From assembly GCA_964509425.1 (NCBI GenBank), contig CAZDWZ010000001.1, positions 124,001 through 188,000 of the forward strand: a DNA stretch of 64,000 nt, in the 5' to 3' direction. This document shows, piece by piece, positions 35,015-41,611 of this stretch; position 1 is the stretch's first letter; each line of letters opens with the position of its first letter. The stretch comes from CAZDWZ01 sp964509425. Its GTDB lineage: Bacteria > Bdellovibrionota_C > UBA2361 > SZUA-149 > CAZDWZ01. Under the pieces are notes generated by a model. That model saw nothing but the letters and a program-made list of their open reading frames with translations, searched no databases and was not told the DNA's origin. Position numbers and translations under genes: made by a program.

Positions 35015-36014
35015 TGCCATTGAACGACACCGCACCGAAACACAAACACAGGTGCACTCTCCCTCAGAGAAAAGATTAGTCACGGGGATGGGGCTGACGG
35101 AACTCATGACAACAGAGTTTCCAGAATGCAATTGGATTGTACCGGGACTTATAGCTGAGGGTTTAACGACTTTCTCCGGTCGTCCCAAATGTGGAAAAAG
35201 TTGGGCTGCGCTTGGCTTGGCTCTCGGTAAATCAAGCGGAGGCTGCGTTCTTGGCGAACTCAAATGCACTGCCGCACCGACACTTTATCTGGCGCTAGAA
35301 GATTCGCTTTCCCGAGTGAAACTGCGCCTCGAAAAACTCGGAGCCGAATCGAATGAGTTCCTGAGGATCGAAACAGTATGCCCCCGTGCTGACAGAGGTG
35401 GGCTGGAACAGATCGAGTCGTGGCTGGCTGCTCAAAGAACTCCCGGATGTCTTGTCGTGGTCGATACGTGGGCACGCATTCGCCCATTCGACAACGGTAG
35501 ACGAGCTGCGTACGACAGTGACACAGCCTTTCTATCTCCGGTGCAACAGCTCGCAATGAAATACCAAAGTGGCATTCTCTTGCTGCATCACACCAGAAAA
35601 GCCGGAGCAGTCGATTTTGTTGACGCAGTCAACGGTAGCACCGGCATCACCGCCGTGAGTGACGCGATACTTGTCCTTGAGCGGCCGAGGGGCAAGAATG
35701 AAGGTGTTCTGAAGGGTACAGGCCGTGATCTGGGCGAGTTCGAAAAGAGTCTCCGTTTCGATCCGACAACCGGTCAATGGACAGGTAGTTCTCTCCCTCC
35801 AGCCGCGCTCCTGACAACGTCGGAACAGCGAGCGGTCGTCTCCGCTTTGAACCTTGTTCCAGATGGTCTCTCTGTGAGCGAGTTAGCGAGGACCCTTCAA
35901 CAATCTGAAACAGCGATTGCAAACAAATTGCGACGGCTAGAGGCACTTGGAATCGTCCAACAGGAACACCGCCGCGGCCCATATCGGATCGCTAGTCAGC
36001 AGCCATTGTTGTAA
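35004..36014 (+). CDS. RecA-like AAA ATPase (RepA/AAA_25 helicase type) with C-terminal winged helix
   Basis: A 336-residue ATPase probably acting as replicative helicase or initiator of the element. Walker A is in TTFSGRPKCGKSWAAL (about 55-69), TLYLALEDS follows as in AAA_25 proteins, Walker B is GCLVVVDTWARI, and GILLLHHTRK carries the sensor His pair typical of RepA-family hexameric helicases. The final 70 residues form a winged helix (LSVSELARTLQQSETAIANKLRRLEALGIV), suitable for binding the iterons directly downstream. ATG 35004 gives an 11-base overlap with the small gene before it. The pairing of this gene with an iteron array is the main support for autonomous replication of the island. 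Confidence 0.8.
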   Translation: MTADAIERHRTETQTQVHSPSEKRLVTGMGLTELMTTEFPECNWIVPGLIAEGLTTFSGRPKCGKSWAALGLALGKSSGGCVLGELKCTAAPTLYLALEDSLSRVKLRLEKLGAESNEFLRIETVCPRADRGGLEQIESWLAAQRTPGCLVVVDTWARIRPFDNGRRAAYDSDTAFLSPVQQLAMKYQSGILLLHHTRKAGAVDFVDAVNGSTGITAVSDAILVLERPRGKNEGVLKGTGRDLGEFEKSLRFDPTTGQWTGSSLPPAALLTTSEQRAVVSALNLVPDGLSVSELARTLQQSETAIANKLRRLEALGIVQQEHRRGPYRIASQQPLL

Positions 36015-36015
36015 A

Positions 36016-36142
36016 CGTGAAGAGCGTGAATTGCGTGAAGAGACAGAAGTCCGTTACAGACACCCAAAACGTGAAGATGAAGAGAATGAGCCTATTGAAA
36101 TCTCGATACTAAGCTCTCTTCACCCTCTTCACGGAGTTCACG
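36016..36142. repeat. Putative replication origin: two inverted sets of three 9-bp iterons
   Basis: Left set 36016-36042 is three back-to-back 9-mers: CGTGAAGAG, CGTGAATTG, CGTGAAGAG. Right set 36116-36142 is the same motif on the other strand; read on the minus strand it is CGTGAACTC, CGTGAAGAG, GGTGAAGAG. The sets are exactly 100 bases apart, with one more copy (CGTGAAGAT, 36070-36078) between them, and further TTCAC pieces continue to about 36170. It lies just after the AAA ATPase gene. SaPI-type satellites have origins made of iteron sets flanking a melting region downstream of rep, which this matches. The remaining bases to the capsid gene hold nothing else I can name. Confidence 0.72.
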
Positions 36143-36236
36143 CTCACTTCACTCTACTCTATCTTCACTCTTTTCATTTAGCTTTCTCTTCTCTGCATCC
36201 TTGTTTGTCGTGCGATCAAATGTGCTCGTGCGTAAA

Positions 36237-37607
36237 ATGCAATTGACGACGAACGAGATGGAGATCGATCAAATGAATCTTTTACTGAAATCCCGAAGAA
36301 GTTTGGACCAAGTACTCCGAAAGCGCGAAACTATCCTCCGAGCCGTCGTGAATGAAAAGCGTGAACCATCGGCTTCCGAATCGAAAATTCTTGCCGAGAC
36401 CGAAAAGGAAAAGCGGCACTGGCAAAAGACCATCGACGAAATCGAGGCGCACCGAGCGAATCCTCACAAGCATCCCGACCCCGGAGCGGTTGAAGAAGAC
36501 CCTCGGTTCGTCGGCACAAGTACCATGTCTAGCGTTGCAAACAACAAGACTCGGTCGTTCAGAAGTTTGTTTGGCGAACCCAAATATGATCACGGCGGGT
36601 TTCGCAACCTTGCTGAAATGAGCCGTAGCATTCTTTCCGGTCGACATGACGATCGGCTCTATCGCGATGCTCATGGAGCCGCGAAACTTCCTGGCGAAGC
36701 CGGCGGATTTTTGGTCTCCGAAGAGTTAGTTGTCGAGTTGTTTGACGAATTGCTTTCGAGCTCAATCGTTTTGTCGAGAGCGCAAGTCTTGCCTGTTCCC
36801 GACGGGGTCGAAAGCCGATTGCTCGTGGTTTTTGATTCTTCCGACCGAAGTTCTTCGGTTTTTGGATTTTCGGGACAGTGGACAAGCGAAGCGGGCACCA
36901 CAACCGTCGAGCGTCCGAAACTCCGAACGATTCGACTCACGCCGCGGAAGCTTCAAATTCTCAGTGCAATTACTTCTGAGCTGATCGAGGACATGATCGT
37001 CGGTGGTGGCAGCGCGATCGAGCAAGCGTTACTTGCAGCGTTGCGTTTTCACGTCGACAAAAGTTTGCTTGCCACGGGAAATGGAGCCGCGGCCCCACTT
37101 GCGCTTATCAAGCAGCCGTCACGTATCACGGTATCGAAGGGTGACACCGGAAGCGGCTCGATTTCCTATCAAAATCTCATCGATATGGAGTCGCGCGTAC
37201 TACCGGAAATTTCATCGCGAAGCGTTTGGATCTGTAGTCCGAGCTGTAAACCTTCGTTGCTTCAACTCAGTGTTACTTTGATTGAGGACGTCGCAGCCGC
37301 ATTCATTCCCGCGCTCACTCAAGAGAACGGAGTTTGGAAATTGCTGGGACGGGAGCTGCTTTGGAGTGAACATCTTCCCGCTTGCGGAACAGAAGGTGAC
37401 ATTGTTTTGTGCGATCTGGGGATGGTCGGTGTTGCGCTACGCCGAGATTTTCGATTGGACAGAAGCGACAGCGTTTACTTTCAAAGCGATGAAATCGGTT
37501 TGCGCGCGACGGTTCGACTCGACGCTGCCGGAAGACTTCCATCTGCAATCACGCCATCGGGCGGCGGTCCGAGTTTGAGCTGGTGCATCACACTTCAAGG
37601 CCGTTAA
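36237..37607 (+). CDS. HK97-fold phage major capsid protein
   Basis: A protein of about 456 residues with the phage capsid layout. An N-terminal charged coiled coil (about 10-75) serves as a scaffold (delta) domain. A linker follows, then the HK97 core from about 130: GEAGGFLVSEELVVELFDELLSSSIVLSRAQVLPV, then FSGQWTSEAGTTTVERPKLRTIRLTPRKLQILSAITSELIEDM. Those segments are the classic P-domain and E-loop region of this family. A late GLRATVRLDAAGRL ends it. In-frame ATGs at 36258 and 36273 are alternatives; the last has GGAG nine bases upstream. No separate protease gene is seen, so maturation is by the helper or unneeded. It builds the shell, probably of small size if this is a satellite. Confidence 0.88.
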   Translation: MQLTTNEMEIDQMNLLLKSRRSLDQVLRKRETILRAVVNEKREPSASESKILAETEKEKRHWQKTIDEIEAHRANPHKHPDPGAVEEDPRFVGTSTMSSVANNKTRSFRSLFGEPKYDHGGFRNLAEMSRSILSGRHDDRLYRDAHGAAKLPGEAGGFLVSEELVVELFDELLSSSIVLSRAQVLPVPDGVESRLLVVFDSSDRSSSVFGFSGQWTSEAGTTTVERPKLRTIRLTPRKLQILSAITSELIEDMIVGGGSAIEQALLAALRFHVDKSLLATGNGAAAPLALIKQPSRITVSKGDTGSGSISYQNLIDMESRVLPEISSRSVWICSPSCKPSLLQLSVTLIEDVAAAFIPALTQENGVWKLLGRELLWSEHLPACGTEGDIVLCDLGMVGVALRRDFRLDRSDSVYFQSDEIGLRATVRLDAAGRLPSAITPSGGGPSLSWCITLQGR

Positions 37608-37816
37608 TGGCGGGCATCGGGTGGTATCGGATTGAGCGAAAGGGAGGGGCATTAACTCTCTGGCGGGAACTGCTGGAGGTCGTCGGCTGGGTCACACGCG
37701 CGCGAGGGCGAGTTTTCGATGGAAACCAATCAAAGCGGAAAAGTGGCAGCAGCGATACCCGACGGACTTTCGCAAAAGTCCGAGCAGCTATGGCGCAAGG
37801 TGGCCCACAGGTTTGA
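37607..37816 (+). CDS. Possible small ORF between capsid and small terminase
   Basis: A 69-codon frame whose ATG overlaps the capsid stop by one base (TAATG), as expected of coupled phage genes. It runs 98 bases into the small terminase in another frame. The first 35 residues (MAGIGWYRIERKGGALTLW and on) look protein-like, the rest Arg/Ser-rich like a shadow. No family is recognised. It may be real only in part, or a frame-shifted remnant. Confidence 0.28.
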   Translation: MAGIGWYRIERKGGALTLWRELLEVVGWVTRARGRVFDGNQSKRKSGSSDTRRTFAKVRAAMAQGGPQV

Positions 37817-38114
37817 AGGCAATCACGGGTCTCTTATTCTGCTTGAAAAAGGATTGCGAGCCGCTGACAGGGCAGACCTACTCCGCGAGGAAATTCGAGT
37901 AGAGGGTGCGGTCGTGCGCTCGCGTCGAAGTGGACTTACTCGACCGAGCCCCTTACTGGGTCACATCGAAACGGCGGAACGAATTTTTTCGACCGCGCTT
38001 TTGACCTTGAAACTCTACCAGTCCGAAGAGACCTTTCATTACGAGAGATACTGCGAAAAATGGGAGCGATTGGTGAGCGGCTTCACGAGCGCTGCAAAGG
38101 TCGGCGATGAGTAG
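37719..38114 (+). CDS. Phage small terminase subunit, P27-like
   Basis: A 131-residue protein resembling P27-family small terminases. It has a helical N-terminal region (PDGLSQKSEQLWRKVAHRF), then LILLEKGLRAADRADLLREEI, a central loop with a basic VVRSRRSGLTRPSPLLGHIETAERIF, where the family has its conserved NP/HP segment, and a C-terminal oligomerisation part. In phage satellites the small terminase redirects the helper's large terminase to satellite DNA. It follows the capsid gene, the order known from capsid-forming PICIs. The family call rests on length, position and pattern; it needs a profile search. Confidence 0.68.
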   Translation: METNQSGKVAAAIPDGLSQKSEQLWRKVAHRFEGNHGSLILLEKGLRAADRADLLREEIRVEGAVVRSRRSGLTRPSPLLGHIETAERIFSTALLTLKLYQSEETFHYERYCEKWERLVSGFTSAAKVGDE

Positions 38115-38394
38115 CCCCGCAAGGCGGTTCGAGACAACCGGTGAACCTCGCAACAACGAAACGGGGGAGAGGCGTTTGTTACGCGGCTTGCTTGTCAGAA
38201 CGTCGCTCGATTTGCATCCACCCTCATGGCAGCCGGAGTGCCTGCAAATACGTCGGGCGGCGTCAGCCTGGATTTCATCTCCGTCGTCGCAAGCTTTTTC
38301 CTTCCGCTGGGTTTGCGGGCACCTGGACCTCGACCCGGCGAAGATGAGGGAAGCTATGCTGCTGAACCGAATCGAGTCTAGACCGAGGATGTGA
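38107..38394 (+). CDS. Small ORF after the small terminase, possibly frameshifted
   Basis: The ATG overlaps the terminase stop by eight bases (ATGAGTAG), the same overlap style as int and its neighbour. The first 25 residues (MSSPARRFETTGEP and on) look normal. Further on, another frame looks more protein-like: between about 38160 and 38381 the frame one base back encodes EAFVTRLACQNVARFAS, then MAAGVPANTSGG and a hydrophobic LDFISVVASFFLPLGLRAP. A -1 shift near a run of five G at about 38162-38166 would join the two. An assembly indel, a decayed gene or a true frameshift are all possible. No family is recognised. Confidence 0.3.
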   Translation: MSSPARRFETTGEPRNNETGERRLLRGLLVRTSLDLHPPSWQPECLQIRRAASAWISSPSSQAFSFRWVCGHLDLDPAKMREAMLLNRIESRPRM

Positions 38395-38401
38395 CGGAGC
38401 G

Positions 38402-38542
38402 ATGACCCTGCACTCGATACTCGTTCGGAAAGCTGTAGTTTCCCCGCGCCGTGAAACGGGGGTAGACCGACGACACGGAAGAATTGATAGGATTAAACGG
38501 AGACTCTCAGCGCCAGAGGATGTTGAGCCATCATGGCGCTGA
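38402..38542 (+). CDS. Possible 46-residue island ORF
   Basis: A short basic frame (MTLHSILVRKAVVSPRRETG, then KRRLSAPEDVEPSWR) whose stop overlaps the start of the next frame by ten bases. The tight overlap is the only support. No recognisable family. Confidence 0.22.
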   Translation: MTLHSILVRKAVVSPRRETGVDRRHGRIDRIKRRLSAPEDVEPSWR

Positions 38543-38694
38543 ACGACTTTGCTGCGCCGTGCCTAGAGAACATTCGCCTTTCGTGCCGCACCTTGAACGT
38601 TGCCCGGCACACTTTCGACGGGTTGCGGCAGGCAGGCATTAAGAATGCCTACATAGATGAAACCTCTGTCGTCATTGCTAGTAAGTCCCAGGGG
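38533..38694 (+). CDS. Island ORF cut by the assembly gap
   Basis: At least 54 residues (MALNDFAAPCLENIRLSC, then RHTFDGLRQAGIKNAYIDE) in a frame that stays open until the N gap at 38695. Amino-acid use looks coding. The position after capsid and small terminase would suit a head-tail connector or head-completion protein, but no motif supports that. The 3' end is missing from the assembly. Confidence 0.4.
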
Positions 38695-38704
38695 NNNNNN
38701 NNNN
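38695..38704. other. Assembly gap (10 N)
   Basis: Ten N mark a scaffold join; the true missing length is unknown. It interrupts one plus-strand frame on its left and one minus-strand gene on its right. Further satellite morphogenesis genes could be hidden here. The frame that seems to continue through it on the minus strand (to 38649) is an artefact of the placeholder length. Confidence 0.98.
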
Positions 38705-39044
38705 GGCCGTGAAGAACCGCGTTACCGATTATATCAATCCGCATCACTGGACGGGCGAACTCAATGTCGCCCTTTTCATCTAGGAACTCCAGGCTCACGT
38801 CTCCGGCCTCTGAGGTCTGAGTCGGATCGAGAGGAGCGAGTTTCATTCGAAGGCGGTACTTTTGACCGACAAATTGAAATCTGAGAGCTCCGCCCTCATA
38901 TGGTTCAATGGTCAAGGTCTGAACTTTTTGATCCAACTCAAAACATCGCTTCAGTTCTTTGCAGAATTCTTCGAATTTTTCTGAGAGCTTTGAATATTCA
39001 GAGCCACGACTTTGCCACTGATTAATTGCCGATTTGGTTTCCAT
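38705..39044 (-). CDS. Third cargo-operon protein, 3'-truncated by the gap
   Basis: At least 113 residues from ATG 39044. The first 40 are helical and charged (METKSAINQWQSRGSEYSKL, then FEEFCKELKRCFEL). The rest is beta-rich with alternating hydrophobics (GGALRFQFVGQKYRLRMKL, ISLEF-like VSLEFLDEKGD). I recognise no family. It lies 29 bases after the metallo-beta-lactamase stop, third in a minus-strand operon. It could be a sensor or a regulator of the hydrolase; nothing in sequence decides. Confidence 0.6.
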
Positions 39045-39073
39045 AGATATTCCGGTTTTTCGCGTTAAAAAGA

Positions 39074-40081
39074 TTACTTGCGTCCAAGAAGGCGGTTGAA
39101 GACTTCTTCTGTGCTGAGTTGACTTGGTGTTTTTGTTTGAGGAAGCGCACCGAGCAATCCGAGCCCCTGCGTTGCTGAAGCAGCGTACGCTTGGCCAAGC
39201 TGGCTCAGCGATCCCGTTGTCCCTTGCTCGATGCGGCTTTGCAATCGCTTGTATGACGCCGTTGTCTGAATGGAAAATGTTCCATCGATGGATACGTCAA
39301 TACAAACGTGCCCGTCATTTCGCGTCGAGAGCACATGTCGTATTTCCCCGCCTACACTCACTCCTTTCGGATGTCTTCGATAGAGCTGATGCTCCTGCGT
39401 GCCATGAATGATTTCTGAATCAGAGATCACTATGATGTCGGGTGCACAGCAACGGAAGACATCCTCATGATACCCGTTCTCCCGCCCGTGATGGGAAGCA
39501 ACGAAAATGTTCACTCCGGCGAGCGCACGCCGGAACTCTTCCTGTTTCAGAAGCTCTTCCCACCCTCTTTTCTCCAAATCGCCACCAAATAAGATTCCGA
39601 AGTTTCCATATCGAAGGATTGTCACAAGGCTCAGATCATTCGTGGTTTTAAATTCAGCGGAATAATTATTTTGAAACTTGCTGCAACTCACGTTCGCTGC
39701 GGCGGGGTGCGGTCCTGCCGACGGAATACAGTAAGCTTCCATAATTCCGAGGAGTGCATGCATGCTCGCGGAGATTGACCCGGACTGCTCAATTTTGAGC
39801 TGTCTTAGCGCTTCAGGAGAAATCGAACGGTTACGGGACAGGACTTTAACCGGCGTATTTCCATAAAGCTCTACAAGCCGAGGAAGGCCATCAATATGGT
39901 CTTCGTCGTAGTTCGTTATGAATAGCTGGTCGATGGTCTCTACACCGATTTGCTTGAGATAATCGGCTGGCTGAAACGGCGTCTCGGAGTGATACCCGAT
40001 ATCAAATAAAATGTTCTTTCCGTCACGCGTTTGTATCAGCGTGCAGTGTCCGTGTCCGACGTCGAATATTGTGATTTTCAT
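39074..40081 (-). CDS. ComEC/Rec2-like metallo-beta-lactamase-fold hydrolase (candidate defence nuclease)
   Basis: A 335-residue cytosolic MBL-fold protein closest to the C-terminal domain of ComEC: MKITIFDVGHGHCTLIQTRDGKNILFDIG, then QLFITNYDEDHIDGLPRL, the central metal motif. ComEC has THxDxDHxGG; here the first His is Asn, while Asp and His of the DH pair remain. Later LFGGDLEKRGW and FVASHHGRENG match the GD and HHG metal motifs. ComEC-like MBL domains degrade DNA. A Gln/Ser/Ala-rich tail of about 60 residues follows. Its start overlaps the stop of the upstream membrane-protein gene by ATGA. Cargo position at the end of a phage satellite makes an anti-phage nuclease the leading hypothesis; other MBL activities cannot be excluded. 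Confidence 0.75.
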   Translation of the reverse strand: MKITIFDVGHGHCTLIQTRDGKNILFDIGYHSETPFQPADYLKQIGVETIDQLFITNYDEDHIDGLPRLVELYGNTPVKVLSRNRSISPEALRQLKIEQSGSISASMHALLGIMEAYCIPSAGPHPAAANVSCSKFQNNYSAEFKTTNDLSLVTILRYGNFGILFGGDLEKRGWEELLKQEEFRRALAGVNIFVASHHGRENGYHEDVFRCCAPDIIVISDSEIIHGTQEHQLYRRHPKGVSVGGEIRHVLSTRNDGHVCIDVSIDGTFSIQTTASYKRLQSRIEQGTTGSLSQLGQAYAASATQGLGLLGALPQTKTPSQLSTEEVFNRLLGRK

Positions 40082-40752
40082 TGTTTGTCCTTAGACTCGA
40101 CTCCCTCCGCGTAGGCACGCAGCAGCTCCACTGAAAACAGTCGATAGAATTTTAGGAAACGATAAAACATCCCGACGGCAAGAACGGCTGCGCCCGACGG
40201 AATCCAGGGATTTACAGGCTTCTTCATCCACATCGCGATCCCGAGAGCGATAGCAGCGAAGAAGAGAGAGAAAGTCACATTTCGCGCGAATCCGTATTGA
40301 TCGCGGAACGAATCGAGACGGCGAGCCTTGCGATCAACTCCGGATATTTCTTCGTAGACGTGAGCAAAGAAGCCTTCGTTCGGTTGCTTAAGGCCATTTT
40401 TCTCGCGCCGGTCCGCCGCTTTGTCGCGAACGGTCTTTGGCAAAATTTCGAAATAACCGGGGAAGAAAAAAGGCCCAATACCACGGTGACGCACATCCGA
40501 CATGAGCAGCCGGAAAGGTGTTCCCAACAATCGTCGAGCAAAACCTCGCTCAATTATCCACCCGGCAATCTGCGATACCACCTGGCCCGTAATGTAGGAG
40601 ACGAGGATTGCCAAAAAATACACAAAAGTGGTTGCGGGTCGCCCACCTAAAATGAACCGATCGCCATATCCATAATCGACGGTGCAGACGACCACCGACC
40701 CCGCGGCAAGATACCCAAAAAAATCGTAGGTATTGAAAGGGATCTTTTCCAT
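40078..40752 (-). CDS. Multi-TM protein leading the cargo operon
   Basis: A 224-residue protein with four or so predicted spans: two near 8-25 and 38-68, two near 165-182 and 190-208. Between them lies a polar domain of about 90 residues containing a basic, Asp/Arg-rich KTVRDKAADRREKNG and ARRLDSFRDQYGF. No family is recognised. GGAG sits seven bases before the ATG, and the stop overlaps the next gene's start by four bases. A membrane effector or membrane anchor for the MBL hydrolase would fit the pairing seen in many abortive-infection systems; this is inference. Confidence 0.7.
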   Translation of the reverse strand: MEKIPFNTYDFFGYLAAGSVVVCTVDYGYGDRFILGGRPATTFVYFLAILVSYITGQVVSQIAGWIIERGFARRLLGTPFRLLMSDVRHRGIGPFFFPGYFEILPKTVRDKAADRREKNGLKQPNEGFFAHVYEEISGVDRKARRLDSFRDQYGFARNVTFSLFFAAIALGIAMWMKKPVNPWIPSGAAVLAVGMFYRFLKFYRLFSVELLRAYAEGVESKDKQ

Positions 40753-41115
40753 GGTCAGACTCCACTTCCGGCGTAGGAAGCGATGTTGCCGAAAGGAGAC
40801 GAAGGGGGTTGCAAACTGACCACCAGGAGTAGGCCAATCGATGGAAGAGACGCCTCGTAGGACAAGATGGGAGAAACGTGATTCTGATGTTCGGTTGAGC
40901 TAGGGCGCACGACGACAGCCTTTCAATAAACTCGCTAGCAACGGCCCAACCGCACCTGTGCACGCAAAGTAACCAACTTCCGATAAGCACCGGAAACTGG
41001 AGTGTCAAGGAACGCGCGTGCGTGCTCGCACAAATATTTCGAGGTTAAGTTGGGGAAGAGTTGGGGAAAGTCGATTCCCGGCACTTAGACGGTCAATCTA
41101 AGTGCTTTAAAAGAA
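40753..41115. other. Right-end intergenic region of the island
   Basis: No gene I can support lies in these 363 bases between the cargo operon start and tRNA-Asp. The minus-strand promoter of the cargo operon should be in the left part. The right part holds the arm-type site pair at 41047-41067. A minus-strand open frame here (to 41008) has no coding character. Confidence 0.5.
41047..41067 (+). promoter_or_regulatory. Right arm-type integrase site pair
   Basis: AAGTTGGGGA (41047-41056) and GAGTTGGGGA (41058-41067) repeat 11 bases apart, matching the left pair at 32006 in sequence, spacing and orientation. They lie about 50 bases inside the right core repeat. The match at both ends supports them as integrase or excisionase binding sites. 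Confidence 0.55.
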
Positions 41116-41192
<77 letters not shown>

Positions 41193-41278
41193 GCGCCAAA
41201 AAGAAATGTCCACTTACCATCCGATGGCACTTCCAGAGAAGTGCTACCGGGTCCCCCTTCGCTAAAGCTCCGGCGGAC

Positions 41279-41315
41279 AAACTTTGAAATTTCCCCTTGG
41301 GAAATTTCAAAGTTT
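41279..41315. terminator. Perfect 17-bp hairpin between tRNA-Val and tRNA-Asp
   Basis: Arms 41279-41295 and 41299-41315 are perfectly complementary with a three-base CTT loop. The stem is partly AT-rich, so the outer arm gives AAACTTT on one side and AAAGTTT on the other. It abuts the 3' end of tRNA-Val, touching its discriminator base. It could end the tRNA-Val transcript or guide 3' processing. Confidence 0.6.
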
Positions 41316-41387
41316 GGGCGGTGCAGGGATCGAACCTGCGACACCCGGCTTGTAAGGCCGGTGCTCTACCAGCTGAGCTAACCGCCC
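41315..41387 (-). tRNA. tRNA-Val (anticodon TAC)
   Basis: A 73-base cloverleaf, CCA not encoded. The acceptor stem pairs GGGCGGT with ACCGCCC; D arm GCTCAGCTGGTAGAGC; anticodon loop CTTACAA inside CCGGC/GCCGG, giving TAC; T loop TTCGATC. It lies upstream of tRNA-Asp on the same strand, separated by the hairpin. Confidence 0.95.
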
Positions 41388-41548
41388 GCAAACTCGCTTT
41401 TGCGTTAAGCATCCCGACGTGTTTGGGAAAGCCGCACCTGTGAAGGGGGGCCTTTAGCGAGGGGGAAACTTAGCGGAAGGTGGCTATGTGGTCAATAACC
41501 GAATGGGCACGAATTCCTGAATAATACCGGGAAGTAGCAAGAAATGTG

Positions 41549-41586
41549 AAAAGGCCGCCGGTTCCTTGCGGGACCGGCGGCCTTTT
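41549..41586 (-). terminator. Rho-independent terminator of lon
   Basis: A 17-bp GC-rich stem with one wobble (41549-41565 with 41570-41586, loop TTGC) ending in TTTT on both strands. It lies 26 bases after the lon stop on the minus strand, so it ends the lon transcript. The symmetric A/T ends would let it also work rightwards. Confidence 0.85.
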
Positions 41587-41611
41587 GTGTTTAGCGAAAT
41601 GGAGATCGACT

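Noticed and set aside
36016..36142. CRISPR array
   Set aside because: The repeats are 9 bases, back to back without spacers and in two orientations, and no cas gene is near.
38649..38704. Minus-strand reading frame continuing through the N gap
   Set aside because: The 10 N are a placeholder of unknown true length, so continuity of frame is not meaningful.
40550..41008. Minus-strand frame reaching into the island's right intergenic region
   Set aside because: Cys/Arg/Leu-rich without structure, and it overlaps the TM-protein gene in another frame.
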